Assembly: GCF_032884065.1 (NCBI RefSeq)
Contig: NC_088873.1
Location: forward strand, 32,522,227-32,586,226
DNA: 64,000 bases
Direction: 5' to 3'
Source: Artemia franciscana
Lineage: Eukaryota; Arthropoda; Branchiopoda; Anostraca; Artemiidae
Below, one piece after another: positions 25,041-37,730 of the stretch. The notes under the pieces were generated by a model that made no database searches, was not told the origin of the DNA, and saw only the letters and a list, made by a program, of their open reading frames with translations. How positions within the stretch are numbered: the stretch's first letter is position 1; each line of letters opens with the position of its first letter. Position numbers and translations under genes: made by a program.

Positions 25041-26271
25041 ATTTTTTTAAATTGATAAATCGATTGAAAGAAACATTTGCATTACATGAACTGAACAAAT
25101 GGGCATATGTGTGCACATTTAAGTATTTTTCCGAGGTAGGGGCTATTTTGCATGAAAGCAGGCAATTTCCATACACCTTTTTCTCAGACGGTGCTTGAAG
25201 GTCGGTAGGAAATTCTTCCTACCTCCAACATTTTCTAAATTTTTTATAAAATCTAACCCGTTCCCTCGGTTCATCATAAAGTTTTGAGAACAGGGTGATC
25301 AAAAATACATCAATGAAGCAAAATATATACGCAAAGTAACATTCAACAATTTGATCCAAATTTGTGTTTGAAGAGTTGACATAACGCATAAAAGATAAAA
25401 TTTTCAGCTATTGAAATTTGACTTATTAAATTAGAAAATTCGATTTTCACAACAGGAGCAGAACTTGTATTACAACCTTTCATAAAATTAACAAACACAA
25501 TAGAACTACATGTATTTTGTACTTTTTACGACTTACGAGTGCAATCCTTAGTCAATCGAACAATAGCCCATAGAAAGAAGAATACAAGCGTTTTTCATTA
25601 TTATTTCATAAAAGTAAACAGGAAAGGCGGCAAATATCGCTAACAGGAAATAATATATTACTCAATAGCCAAGACCTATAAATAAGAAATGGATCCACAG
25701 TTCCTTCTCATCTGATACAAACGGTCACGTAAAAGCTATTATTGATTACAAACATGATACCGTGGTTTAAGTCTCAGCGGAAATCACAAATTGAGAAAAA
25801 AGGGCATTTTCTATTTCATGTTGTTTCTATTTGAATTCATGATTTCTCTATAAACGAAAAAATATGCTCAGAAAAACATTAAATCTATTTTTTTTAAAGT
25901 GTCTGGCAGGACTCCTCAATCGGAGTAGTCTTAGGACTTCCTCAAGGTTCGGGGTGAAAAAGTGGCCCACTTCGAACCCGCGTGAACTACAATACAAAAA
26001 GAACATGGCCCATATTCTGCAAGGTTTCCGCGAGACATCTTGTTTAATTTAGCTGTTAAGAGGGGCTGAGAAGAATAAGCGTAGAGATAGCCCCTTTGAT
26101 TGAACCGTTTTTTTACACATCATGACAATTAAACGTCAAATTCAAGAAAATCAATAATCCTTAAAAAAACCTTAGGGTACAAAAAAACGTATTATTAACT
26201 AAAAACTTATTACTAATTATAAACTTATAAGACTTAGTATCTATTCATAAAAGACTATATAAAAAGATTAC

Positions 26272-26397
26272 CATCATACTGAAGTCGAGCATTCGTCTTC
26301 CAGCCCTAGTCGGTATATATCTATCACCATGACTCTGTTTGACAGGAGACTTGACAGGAGAGGTCATTTTGGATCCAGATGAGGGTGGAGACTGGAG
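26272..26397 (-). CDS. fzr: fizzy-related / Cdh1, coding exon 2 (C-box exon)
   Basis: This 42-codon exon holds the C-box DRYIPTR (family consensus DR-F/Y-IP-x-R), the motif by which Cdh1 and Cdc20 bind the APC/C. It is preceded by HG and followed by RAG, as in FZR1. Upstream lie a Ser/Pro-rich stretch and a tandem SPVKSPVK, which are CDK-type sites. The acceptor is excellent: a T/C-rich tract ending in cgtag, complement of about 26398-26415. The donor gtaatc is at 26266-26271. Both boundaries are phase 0, matching exons 1 and 3. The usual Asn-Trp after RAG is replaced by Arg-Arg-Met, which is odd, but the following D-F lines up with the family's N-F. A Cdc20-like paralogue is less likely because exon 3 is Cdh1-like. 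Confidence 0.82.
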
Positions 26398-26699
26398 CTA
26401 CGAAAGAAAAAAAAATGTCTTTTCAAAAAAATTGACGTAAGTGACTCTTTTTCTAGTAATGTAAGGTTCGTTATACATGAAGAGTTCTACCCCCTTGAAA
26501 TGTAATGATGTTAGTACAATTCAGAAAAAGTATACCAATGACCAGGTTGGATTTGAATTGTCAATTAAATTGTTATGGTTTTGGACAGCCATATTACCTT
26601 GCTAGCAATAAAAAGCAAGCAGAATCAACAGCCCTTCAAAGCCCTTTCAACAGCCCTTTCAAAAGATTAATTGCCCTCGTCAAGCAACAGGCTTTAGCG

Positions 26700-26873
26700 A
26701 CAACCAGACAATAGCAAGGTTTTTGATAAACTATATCGTAGAAGCCAGATGTTGTGTTTTTTTATGCATTTGTGCTGCCCCAGCCTTACGAGCTCTGCTC
26801 TCTGTTGGGGCATAATATTGTTTTTGTATATTTTTAATTTGAATTAATAAATATTGATTGATTGATTGATTGA
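26700..26873 (+). mobile_element. LINE-like 3' tail
   Basis: A 'gctgccccagccttacgagc' stretch is followed by T-rich sequence, 'gaattaataaata' and five TGAT units (26854-26873), the layout of non-LTR retrotransposon 3' ends with tetranucleotide tails. No reverse transcriptase is seen next to it, so it is presumably strongly 5'-truncated. The family is unassigned. Confidence 0.4.
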
Positions 26874-28067
26874 AAAGCAATCAAATTTCTAGTTTTTATG
26901 ACAAAAAGCACAGCTGTTTTAGACGTCTTCCTCAAACCAAACCACATTTAGACAGTTCATTAGCCTGAAGAACCACGAACTACATTAGTTTCTACAATTA
27001 CAAGATCCCAATCACCTGATAAACATAGAGCTCGGGGGAGTATTACACTTAATGATAACAACGTAATGAATGTTCATATTTTGAAGAAGGAAAAGGCTCA
27101 CCGCTTGTTGTGGGATATTAACGACTCGAGACAGTACATCACTGTTCAGGATATAACATTAAAGCCTCACCCACGAAAAATTCCATACTTGAAGGTGAAC
27201 CTTATGAATTATGCTATTCATTGACTTGGCGTGAACAATTCACAATGCAGTACTGCACCTCATTTGCAATATTTATGGCCGTCATTTAAAAGAAAATTTA
27301 ATCCAGCTCCAACATTAGAATCTAGAGATAACATACACACCCATGGTAATATAAGGTCTTTGCTGCTCTGTCACGGAAATTTTTGTTTTTTGCTTCAACA
27401 GGAATTCACAACGCCATTCTCGGATCTCCTCCCTCTAAAAAAGCAAACTCAAATCGTGTCTAGACGAAACAACCAATGAAGCACGACAACGAAGCTCTTG
27501 CACGAGACAAAAATACACAAATTGTATAACGTTTGCCACGATCGAGAAAGATATGACACTTTTCTAACCAAGGGCCCGTTTCTCCAATACTTACCCCCCC
27601 CCCTGGAATCTTTTATAGACAAACCATTTTAGGAGTAAAAAATTATTACAGAAAATCAAATGATGTAGCTTGAAAATTGGGAATCTAAAGGTAAAATATA
27701 CAAGCAAATCAGGTTAAACCCTCTCGTCTCAGAACAAAAGGTTAGCCGTAAAAAATCCAAACACATTCAATGGCTATCCGCTTTAGAAGGCTATCCCAAA
27801 ATATTGTTTTAGAACGCGGAATCCCTTCTCATTTTTGGAATGCGACATCTGCAAGCATTTTCTATATATGTATAAAGCTTTTCCAGTATCTAAACATCTT
27901 AAAGCTGCAAATATTCAACTTCTCTCTTTTGGAGAAAACTCGGTCTAATTTTAGACGGGATGGGATTTTCAAAACGTCAATAAGTATACGCCAGAAAACG
28001 TTAGGTATAACAGTTACCAAAAAATCAGTTATAGAAACTAGCCTTATCCAGGACTCTTGTTCGAGGG

Positions 28068-28197
28068 TGGGGGGTATTTTGGGGAGAAGAGGAGGGTACA
28101 AAAACGGATCAAAGTTTTTTTATGCACTTTGTTGCGTTTCTACGAGTCGGACAAACATTTCACGAGGGGGGGGGGGGTCAAACCCCCTAACCCCTAA
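28068..28197. mobile_element. hAT-like MITE fragment
   Basis: Shares 'tgcactttgttgcgtttcta', 'cgagtcggacaaacattt' and a long G-run followed by 'tcaaaccccc' with 29107-29278. Its terminal repeats are not intact. Confidence 0.5.
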
Positions 28198-28828
28198 TTT
28201 TTATTAACAGATGATAATGTTTATTTTTGGGTATTAATGAAGTACCCTAGTGTTTGAATGCACCAGGGTACATGTGCAAAAGAAGGCCAAACAAAAGTTT
28301 TCGACAAACAGGAAATCCCTCTCGCTTGGTTTTTCAAACGTAGAACTTGAACTCTGTTTACAGATGAGTGATTATCAAAATGGGATATAAATACCATTTA
28401 CTCATCTTTTGTGAAATACATTATAAAAAAGAAATCGATCTACAAATTAAGTCCTCTCCCTCAAGGGAAGACCGATTTTATTTCTACAAAAACCCAGTCT
28501 ACTCTAGTTGGAGATAGAAAGTTTTTATACGACAGAAAACATTAATAGTTATAATTCTGCCAACTTTGGCATCCAAATTAAGTCATTTAGTCTTTTTGTT
28601 TGCAAGTCACGCAGGATTAGATAAATGATTAGAACTCGCTTATCTTCCACTGCGGATATTGTCAGAGAAAATTGAACAGACCGACAGATCGATTTGTTTC
28701 ACTTCCTGTATGTTTTACATTCCAAACGCCGAGAATTTATTACTCATCAACCAAATGGGTGGTAGGGGAAATCAAGACGCGTGCCATTTTCACAAGGGTG
28801 CGGTTTTTACTTCCGTCTCTTCTTACAT

Positions 28829-29440
28829 TCGCAGATATATTCTTTTTCCCATAATTACAGTCGAGATTTTTGAATCTAACATTTTTGTTGCCAAAAAGAG
28901 TAACGTTTGTTCCTTTTTGGGTTTTTTCAACGTCTGTTCATTTAGTTCATTGTCAGCAAATATTTCTGAAAATATCATAACTACCACCAAAATGTTTAGT
29001 AGTTCTCGTACATCTGAAATCAAAATAAAATATTGCGCATTTTTCATGATTCTGAAGCTGGAGCCATCATACATTGCTACCCGTTCTGTTGGTATTGACT
29101 GACGAACAAGACCGTATCCAGAACTTTCGGGGGGGGGGGGGGTTGCGGAGAGTTATGTAAAAAAGCACATCAAACATTTGTTTATATACATTTTGTTCCG
29201 TTTTTACGAGTTGGACAAAACATTTGGTGGTGGGGGAGGGGGGGTCAAACCCGTATCCTTCCCCTAGATACGGCCTTGCTGATGAACCTAAAAATACGTA
29301 GATCATCTTTTTAATTGGTATAGATATTGAACGGAAGGTACTATATCTGTCGCTAATATCTTTTCGCCGTAAAATCAAAACAAGAGATGCATATTCTTCA
29401 TTGGTTTCAACGTGGATACACCATTCGTTGCAATCAGTCA
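28829..29440 (-). pseudogene. unknown broken coding sequence interrupted by a MITE
   Basis: On the minus strand 29440-29287 reads as protein (LTDCNEWCIHVETNEEY, then LVLILRRKDISDRY). After the MITE at 29107-29278 a second frame reads RVAMYDGSSFRIMKNAQYF and ISDVRELLNIL, and continues to a possible donor 'gaat|gtaagaa' near 28829. The composition is protein-like, but the frames differ on the two sides, the MITE sits inside, and I cannot name the family. It could be an old gene fragment, an unrelated transposon ORF, or chance. Its position in fzr intron 1 argues against an fzr exon. Confidence 0.28.
29107..29278. mobile_element. hAT-like MITE, 172 bp, with 8-bp target duplication
   Basis: The left terminus is caagaccgtatccag; the right terminus is the complement of caaggccgtatctag. 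The flanking 8-mers are ctgacgaa (29099-29106) and ctgatgaa (29279-29286), one mismatch apart. The interior is g-rich with 'cacatcaaacatttgtttat'. CA-start termini with 8-bp duplications fit a hAT-derived element. Relatives lie at 19931-20061, 28068-28197 and, as a left end only, 38778-38840. Confidence 0.82.
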
Positions 29441-32285
29441 AGCTGTATCATAGGTGAATTCTCGAACATGATCTAGACGTCCAGCTTTTTTATTTCTCTT
29501 GTTTAAAAAAAACAATGCATTTAAGACCTTCTCATATAACTAGGCAACTTCAAACTGTACATAACTTCAAAAAGCGAGAAAGCTGCATCAGAACTAAAAT
29601 AAAAAGTACCAAATCTTGCCAAAAGAAAATTTGTCCTCTTTCACGCCCTCATCATGGCACCCCCTAGTGTCGTCTCAGAAAATGACCCACTGCTAGTCCT
29701 GGTAATTTTTATAGTGATTATACCAATCACTTATTTTCTATACGCTAATTACTTATCAGAAAATTATTCCAAGAGCAATAAATGAGGGGAGCGGTCAAAA
29801 CAGAAAAGAGAACTTTAATGTCAAAATTGTAAATTTTTTATGAGTCTAAGGATTATTCCTGGGAGGCATTCCCCATTATTGGTAAAAAGTATGACGACTT
29901 AAAAGAAACACTAAATAATTTTAACTAGTTCTTTCCCATCAAAGTTAAGCTGTTCCTCTGAATTCTTTTTCATTTAATTTGCACTTCCCCTGTCCTCTAT
30001 CTTTTGTCTTTAAGAAACTATATCATGGGATCGAACCCTTCAATGAAAGACACGTAGGCTACGTGTGTTTTCCCGACCCTCCTTTTCCCCGCCCAAAATA
30101 CTTAGTATATACGTGTCTCATGCTTAGGTCCTTGTACCAAAGATAGCTTGAAGAGAGGGTGACAAATCTGTGAAATATCATAAAATGAGAAATTAAACAA
30201 AAGTCAAAAAACATCCTAGGATACCGTGTTTCTGGGCCCCAAGGCGCACTGTATACATTGGCCGACCCTTTTTATAAATATATTATATAAGATCTAACAA
30301 CTTCTACGATTATCATAGTAACAAACGTTACAGCAAAAATGTCTGAACTACAAATTCTTTTTCTTATACAAAAGGTATCCTCAATGCCTGAAAGGTTCAT
30401 TCATGTCCTTTTTTTCAATGTCTCTCCTGACAATTTCCAACAGTTAAAATTTAAAACGGACAGAACACTTATTCTACAGATTAGATGGATTGCCACCCCA
30501 AGGGCCCCACTCTTTACGCTGAACTTTAGCTTATGCTTTACTGAGAGCATGACCAATATCTATAACATGTTAAAAATTTAGCAAATAAAGCGAGGGGCTT
30601 GGAGTTGGCGTGGGGGGAGGGCAGCCTGTTTCATCTATAGAATAATTTACTTTTTCGTCTAGTTTTAACAATTGAAATTTTATATCAAATCAAAGCCGGA
30701 ATTAGGTTTTTTCTCAGGGGAGAGGCACAAATGTAGACTTTGTCCCCCACTGCCGCACCATCAATACTGTAAATATTACAATTTTTGTCCAAAAATATTA
30801 CAAGTTTAAGCTTGTTTTGTCACCCCGAGCGTGCGTCCGGGACACATGCCCCCTCTACCTCCCATAGATCTGGCGCATATCAAGTTTATATGTTTATTTT
30901 AGATTTGTTGTATTTCATTTGGAAGAACTTAACTTCGATATATCTAATTTCTGTCCTTCGTAATATAATATAAGAAATAATACTAGATATGACAGATACG
31001 CCCCCTCAAACATATAGCTCTTTACACTAAGTTTAACTTTTACATTAAATTGCTATGAGAGTGATAATGACCCCTGAAAGAGTACAGCCCCCTGAAGGGG
31101 TTAGGAAAACTTGACTTTTTGTCTCCCACGTGGACTGCATAGTGAGGCAGTTCTAGGGATTCAGTTTTCGTAAACCAGGAGGACAAGCTTAATGCACCTA
31201 AGCTGGTTCTCTTCCAAAATAAGAACAATATAACGGTATCATCTTGCCCATTAAACCTGGAAAGAGCATTTGTCAAACAATCTCAAAATCATTTAGAAAA
31301 CTTGGCTGGTGCTATTGAAACCAAAACCATTTGTTTTCAAGACCATCAAGCCTGGCTTGTGCTGGTAATAGGGTAGGATTTAATTGCTTAAGGCGTGTCT
31401 GATGTAATTAAAATGTATATAAGAATTACGCTTATGGTATTATTATTTTTCAGTTCAAGTTGCAGAGCACGTACTCGTAAAAAATTGGCTATTCAACGTA
31501 AAACAGTAAACTAGTTTCTGTTGGGGAAGCATTCGAGCAAGGAGATTTTCAACAGACGAATAATGTAATTACACTTTGAAAAGCTGGAAGTAATAAAAGA
31601 AAACACACCTTTCGTCTTGTCGCACAAGGCAAAAAGTAAGAAATCAATATAATGAACATTTCCGAGGATTTTAATATTTACAGATGATATCTTGCCAAAA
31701 ACGAAAGGGTGTAGTTTCCGCATTTGGTAAGTTTAGAGAAGAGTGAAAACAATGTTTTCAAGCTTCTAATAGGAGCCATTTTTGCTCAAACGAAAAATTT
31801 AATGTTTAACTGAATAGCATGGTTCCATTTTGGGAAAAAAAAAATTAACAAATGACAGTAGGTAAGTCTTAGGAGTGTTGAAAAATCAAAGACAGATTAG
31901 GCACTTCGGTATTAGTTTCAAACTTACAACCAATGCTTAAACATTCAGACCATTGCACTCTTCGAAGCTGGCGGAGTAGGACCCAGCAGATGTCTAGTGT
32001 TGAGTAAGTAAGACCTGCTAGCCATACCAACTCTCTATTCATGAAAATCTAAAGGCGGTTTCAATCCGAAGGAGTCAATTTTTACTATAGACATATGAGC
32101 TACCCAATATGTTACTAATTTATCCTGTACTTCGAACTAGGACCACTGAAACACCTCTACGCCCAATCCGTTTCCTTCACCTCCGATGAAGTAGTTATGG
32201 CTCCGTAACTGCATCCAGCTGAGAAAAAAGATACACTCCTTCTCCTTAAATTTAAGAGTATTGTATATCCCTTTTCGCTTTAGAT

Positions 32286-32716
32286 ATGAAAAAAATGCAA
32301 AATCGCAAAGAAAAGAAGAACGAGGACAATAAACAGCCAGTGAAAAAATTGAAAATTTTGCAAATATTTCGGTCAAGACCTCCGCTTGACCGTCCTCAGT
32401 GCAGAATAAACATATATAATAAACCCTTAAAACAAAACATAAAAGTAAAATATGATGACCCTTTCTCAGCAACGGTGAAAGGGTAACTGCGAGTTACCCT
32501 TTCACCGTTACTGAGAAAGGGTCATCATATTTAAGTTTTGTTTTAAGGTTTTTTTTTATCAGTTTATTCTGCACTGAGGACGGTCAAGCGGAGGTCTTGA
32601 CCGAACTACTTGCATTATTTTCGATTTTTTCACTGGCTGTTTTTTATCCTCGTTCTTCTTTTCTTTTCGATTTTGTGTTTTGTCATGATTAGCCAGTGTG
32701 GTCTCAGAAATTATTT
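32286..32716. repeat. 400-bp near-perfect palindrome of a Penelope-type tail
   Basis: The left arm (about 32286-32482) and right arm (about 32494-32690) are almost exact complements around 'aactgcgagtt'. Innermost are 'accctttctcagcaacggtg' and 'caccgttactgagaaagggt'. Each arm carries 'ctgaggacggtcaagcggag', a stem closed by 'cttgaccg', and 'aattttttcactggctg'. The tail motif agccagtgtggtctcagaaa follows at 32691-32710. The same core lies beside the GIY-YIG remnant at 50242-51407, so I read this as two head-to-head copies of a Penelope-like terminal region. Confidence 0.75.
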
Positions 32717-32860
32717 ACTTTAAATGAGAAGATATGGACTCATTTAAAGAACCCTTACTAAATATGCCGGTGCTTTTAAAAAGCGAAACCTTTTACACAA
32801 TGTTAGATGCCCGACCTTTCACACTCAAAATATGTTCCCTCTGTTGTGTGTGTGCCCTAA

Positions 32861-32861
32861 G

Positions 32862-32889
<28 letters not shown>
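32861..32889. repeat. poly-T run (29 bp)
   Basis: Uninterrupted T tract between the palindrome and the fold-back repeat at 33098. Confidence 0.95.
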
Positions 32890-32893
<4 letters not shown>

Positions 32894-33097
32894 AACTATG
32901 AATTATGAAAAGTTGACTTGGACTCTGTTTTTACGTTAAAAAAACGCTTCGAAGATGCCCATGTTCTTGATAAGAGGTAACAATCGATCTTCTTAGTGTC
33001 AATGCAATACCGCTGGCTCGGTAAAAAACGATGGCCCGCATGTATTTTTTCGGAAATTCGCATAGAACGAGGGGCCAAAGCAACTTTTAAGAGATTT

Positions 33098-33352
33098 AAT
33101 TTTAAACGAAAGTAAGGAGCGACATTAAAACCTAAACCCAACGGAAATTATTCCGTGCATGAAAGGAGCTGTCCCCATCTCAACGCCTCGCTCTTTACGC
33201 TAAAGTTTGACTCTTTGTCGAAACCCTACTTTTTAAAACAATAAAAACTTTAGCGCAAAGAGCGAGGCGTTCAGGAGGGGACAACCCTTTTCATATACGG
33301 GATAATTTCTGTTGGTTTTATGTTTTAATGTCGCACCTTACTTTCACTAAAA
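33098..33352. repeat. fold-back repeat, third copy
   Basis: Same family as 5026-5308: 'gaaagtaaggagcgacatta' at the left, 'taatgtcgcaccttactttc' at the right, 'cgcctcgctctttacgctaa' paired with 'agcgcaaagagcgaggcg'. The outer ends are less well preserved. Confidence 0.82.
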
Positions 33353-33453
33353 AAAAAAATGTTGCTTTTATTGAATTTCTGAATGTTTTTCAACGAATGC
33401 AGGTTCAAATTTGGTTTCACCGTGTATGAAAAATTAAACAAAATTTGAATACA

Positions 33454-33677
33454 AATTTTGGTAGATTTATTCAGTATATGAAGGATGGCCCTCTCCTCAA
33501 TACCTTGTTCTGTACGCTAAAACTGTTAGCACTTTTAAAAAAGCTTCCAATTCTAATAAACGACCTCTGTGTTTCAGTAGACGCTCTTAAAAAATTGAGA
33601 CAAGCAGTCAAACTTTAGCGTAAAGAGCAAGGTATTGAAGAGGGGGCAACCCTTCACATGTGGAATAATTTCTGTTT
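33454..33677. repeat. related fold-back repeat with longer loop
   Basis: 'ctcaataccttgttctgtac' and 'gctaaaac' on the left face 'actttagcgtaaagagcaag' and 'gtattgaagaggggg' on the right, and 'ggaataatttctg' closes the element. It abuts the previous copy in the order seen at 12001-12850, so this is a third, diverged composite unit. Confidence 0.65.
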
Positions 33678-33679
33678 GT

Positions 33680-34100
33680 TTTTCAAATAGTGCCGGTAAA
33701 TCTGGCTCACTCTCTATGAAAAATACTCCACTCACGGAAAACTCCTAGTTCTATCCTCGCTGAGGATCCCCTTCCCTGTAAAATTGCTTGCGGACGATAC
33801 TGCCTGAAAAAGTCTCCTTAGCCTCCTTAGCGTTCTTTCATTTGAGTAAGACTTTACTCTAATGGTTTCTGAATCACTCCAGAAATACCCACTTCCGTGG
33901 AAATTATTTCCTGGAAATCAAAACACGCGGAAAAAGGTATCTGGATAATTACCCCGGAACGTTTCCGCATGAAAAATTTGGCAAAGAGAATTAAGACAAT
34001 AAAAAGAATTTCGTACAGTAATTCTGTCAAATCCCCCCAGTATAACCTTTCCCCTGGAATACTCACCCCCCCCCCCTCCAAAAAAAATCCCTTTCGTTAC
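33680..34100. other. probable continuation of the composite repeat; no gene
   Basis: Open stretches on both strands across this interval overlap each other and include C-runs; none shows a family signature. Position and the words 'ctggctcactctctatgaaa' and 'ttcccctggaatactcaccc' suggest dispersed-repeat sequence. Confidence 0.4.
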
Positions 34101-34339
34101 GGGAAAAGATGGCTCATGCATTGTGAAGGACGGCCCGCGTTATTTACGATTAGTTACAAATTTTTTCATAGTAGAGTTTTCAACATAGTAGATGAGGTAA
34201 ATACGAGTAAAGAGGAAAAAATACAGTATAATACAAGGGACGATCCAATCCAAATCTTAAACCCAAATATACACAATAACAATAATTAGTATAACCAATT
34301 ATGTGTCAGATTGCTTCGACGATTTATGTAGAATAGAAC

Positions 34340-34510
34340 ACCGGCAGATCCAGGGGGTCCTGGGCCCCTAAGATTTTTTGGCGCCCACTTTCCCTGTTTT
34401 TTTTCTTTTTTCACTCTTTTTCAAAATAAATTTTTCCATTTGGTCAATTACTGGCACCTTTGTCACATTCCCCTCTCCCCAAGATTCTGCCCATCGGCGC
34501 ACTTGTTACA
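34340..34510 (+). repeat. dispersed repeat, copy 1 (direct partner at 58420-58570)
   Basis: Shared colinear words with 58420-58570: 'gggcc.ctaagattttt', 'ttttttctttttt', 'atttggtcaattactggcac' / 'atttggtcaattatcggcac', 'cttgtcacatccccc' variants, and 'ccccaagatt'. The class is unknown. Confidence 0.6.
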
Positions 34511-34611
34511 TTGGGAGAAATGGGTCGCTATTATATTAAGATATAGAATTTAACGTTAAAGTTATACAATATATTTATTATAATTATAATAGTATATTCT
34601 AATGGTTATTA

Positions 34612-34756
<145 letters not shown>

Positions 34757-36285
34757 ATATATGTTACACATAATTATATCATTATTGTAAAGTTATTCTA
34801 ATTATAATCTATAATAGTAATTCTAATACGAATATATTATTCTTAAGATTAAAGTTATAAGACATAGAATTTAAGGTTAAGGTTAAGTTTAAGGTTAAAT
34901 TTAGTCGCTTCTCACTATCTTGGGAAAAGGTTGAGTTAGTTGAATGTAACTTTCAGGGATCAATTTAGGGCCTAAAATGTTCTGCAAAATCGATTGAACT
35001 AAGTCTAACAGTCAAAGAAAACTAAAAAAAAAATAATCAAAAGACACGTCAGTGAACCCTTACATGAGCTGACAAACTTCTAACAAAAGAAAAAAAGTGC
35101 AAACAAGTAAAGAAATAATACAAAAAAAGAGAATGAGATAATTGCCCCCGAATATTAATTATTTCAAAATTAATATGTTAAAATGACTGGCCTCTTCTTA
35201 ACTAAAGACAAAATACTTTATTGGTGTCTATATTACCAAGCTTATAAACGAAATACCAATGTCTCACGTCAGGTGTTAGTCACAGTTTTCTAGAATGCTC
35301 AAAATTACTACACTGTTGTAATCGCAAATTGTAAAGTTTGACAAGCGATAAATATTGATTCATAAGTAAACAAAAGATAGCATTATCCTGCCCTAGTTAA
35401 GTGATCTTAACTTCGAAGTGCTGAAAAATTAAGGTAAGTCGGCAAGATTTTGATATTGGGATATATATGTTTTGATTTTTCATTAAGTTTTAATATACAA
35501 TGTACCGTTACTAAAACAACAATAAAGAAACATATTTATTAAAAACAGTTGATCAACTAACGACAATTCATACCAGTGAAAAATCTAAAGTGGAACTGAA
35601 CAGCCATGACAAAACTGTCATGAGTTTTTTCATGAATGTTGCCTGTAAAACGAGTTGTCCTCCCCCCAAGCGAAAAAAAAGTGAACATCGAAAAACAATG
35701 CGACTTTTAAAAGAAAAAACGGGAAATCAAATCTAAAAAAAAAAACATGGAAGAACTAAAAAAAAAAATACCGAATAAAATCAGAAACGAAGATTCATAA
35801 AAAAAAACATAATATATAATTCAGCTATTAATATCCAATATAGAACGTAACTGAAGGAGTGATATGACCCTCTCTACACCGTCACGAGGATCGTCGATAA
35901 AACCAAATGCACACGAAAGCACAGTGTTGGGTTCAAAAGAAAAAAAACGGACTGCGGATACCTGCACATACCTTATTTATTCCAGTTACAGCTTCAAAAA
36001 CCTTTTAGAGTCGCAATATTGAGGGACAGGGATGCTAGAACATTTTTCCGTCTAAGAAAACATTTTTTGGAACGATTGTACAAAAACCGACAAACAGAAA
36101 CGATGGATATTTCTTGGAAACTTCTTTGTTGGCTCTTGCTCGGATTTATGACACTTTCTATGGTGGATTTGTTGGCAACTCTACCAAAAAGTCGCAACTT
36201 GCGGCTACCTACTTATCTTTGACCTAATATTGTTGTATTCGTTAGTTTTTTCACCAGCCGCATGGGTTTATAAGTTTCCCTTCTC

Positions 36286-36286
<1 letters not shown>

Positions 36287-36349
<63 letters not shown>
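36287..36349. repeat. poly-T run (63 bp)
   Basis: Uninterrupted T tract. Its length suggests a retroposon A-tail on the minus strand, but no element body is recognised beside it. Confidence 0.95.
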
Positions 36350-36354
<5 letters not shown>

Positions 36355-36514
36355 TACTGTAAATTTATGGTCTACACATCGAAAAGCATATTGATAACAT
36401 GGATACGTCAGCAGTTCTGAATCAATCAGTGATCCTGGTTTTCAATCTTTAAACTTAATAACCACATGCAAAAGAATCTACACAATTTTCTCTTTGTATT
36501 CCTTTCAGAGGCGG

Positions 36515-36665
36515 TTTTGGGAGGGGACGGAGAGGGCACTTGCCCCAAGTACAGAAATTTTAGACGCTTCAAATTTCAAATAAATAATCTAATGGTTATA
36601 GTTAATTTATGATTTTTGAAATTTTATTTGTATTACAATAAAGTAGAGGGAATAGTTGCCTGTAA
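36515..36665. repeat. dispersed repeat, copy 2 (partner 7005-7160)
   Basis: Colinear with 7005-7160 ('gaggcggttttgg', 'gcacttgccccaag', 'ataatctaatggttatagtt'). Both copies lie in fzr introns. Confidence 0.55.
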
Positions 36666-37730
36666 ATATAAGCAAGAAAACAGAAATAAGTGGACTGAAT
36701 TTATTTAACTTTTGTCTGTTTTTTTTTTAATATATTTTGTATCCAAACATGTTCGTATTTGCAGGTTGTCGAGATAATTAATAATTTTTCAGAGGCTAAA
36801 GTAAGAAAAGTCAAATTTGAAAAAAATGCAAATTTTTTTAATAAATAAAAATTTGGTACTTCCTTATTAGCCAGAACACACTCGAGAATTGAAAATAGGT
36901 TAACCCTAATGAAATATACCAAAATATGACGAAAATATAATAGTTCAGTAACACATTATGGAAACTAAACACATAATTATGGAAGGGGGCGCCCAGAACA
37001 CATTATATTAAGTACCTAATCCAACTTAAGTACCATCTCTATATATTAAATATTTAATAACAATAAACGAGCAACGTAGATTTCAACTGAGCCAAATAAT
37101 TGTCTCCGTATACCGACGGCTAAAAATTGGTTATTGTCCGATCTTGTATACCCAAATTCTCGAGTGTATACTGGTTAACAGGGAAATAGGCTACTGAAAG
37201 ATTGCTAAAATTTGGCTTGAAAATTTTTGGCAGACAGGGGGAAACCCTAATCAACACCATGCCCCGGGCGCAAGAGAGACCAGAACCGTCACTGTCTAGG
37301 CATAACGCTTTAATCAATGATGGGTGCTTCCCTGAATACGTAACTTGTTTGGAGAAGACCCGAGTACTATCTAGACAAGGATAATGTCCAATTTAAGAAT
37401 TTACCCCGGGGCCCCTTTATTCTAATCAGTAATACAAATTTTCAATACCTCTCAATTACCGGCGGGTTTGCTTTAATATATCCGTAAAATCGCTATTTTC
37501 TTAATAGTTAATCTAAAATCAGTATTATAGAGCTGCGCGACATAAATATTCAAATCATTCGAATTACACTGAATTGGCATTGTATATAAAAGGTACGACA
37601 AGACAGAAACACAATTTAACCGTTCGCAGATTTTTTTTTAATAAATAAATGCTTACCAATATTGACGCATCCACTATCCGATCACTTTTCAATACGACAG
37701 CACTTTATTAAAACCCAAATTAACACTCAC

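Noticed and set aside
27770..28207. 145-codon plus-strand ORF
   Set aside because: Runs into a MITE fragment and G-runs; low-complexity end and no recognised domain.
30029..30070. tRNA-like T-arm word (complement reads gggttcgatccc)
   Set aside because: No matching acceptor stem, D-arm or anticodon arm could be folded around it.
32137..32486. Two opposing ORFs at 32137-32486
   Set aside because: They lie across the left arm of the palindrome; frames are by-products of repeat DNA.
33897..34289. 130-codon plus-strand ORF
   Set aside because: Overlaps a minus-strand ORF over the same DNA, includes C-runs and repeat sequence, and shows no family motif.
36103..36222. Possible secreted peptide start (MDISWKLLCWLLLGFMTLSM) resembling a signal sequence
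   Set aside because: Only 39 codons, no donor at a sensible place, no cleavage-site context beyond chance, and no recognised mature peptide.
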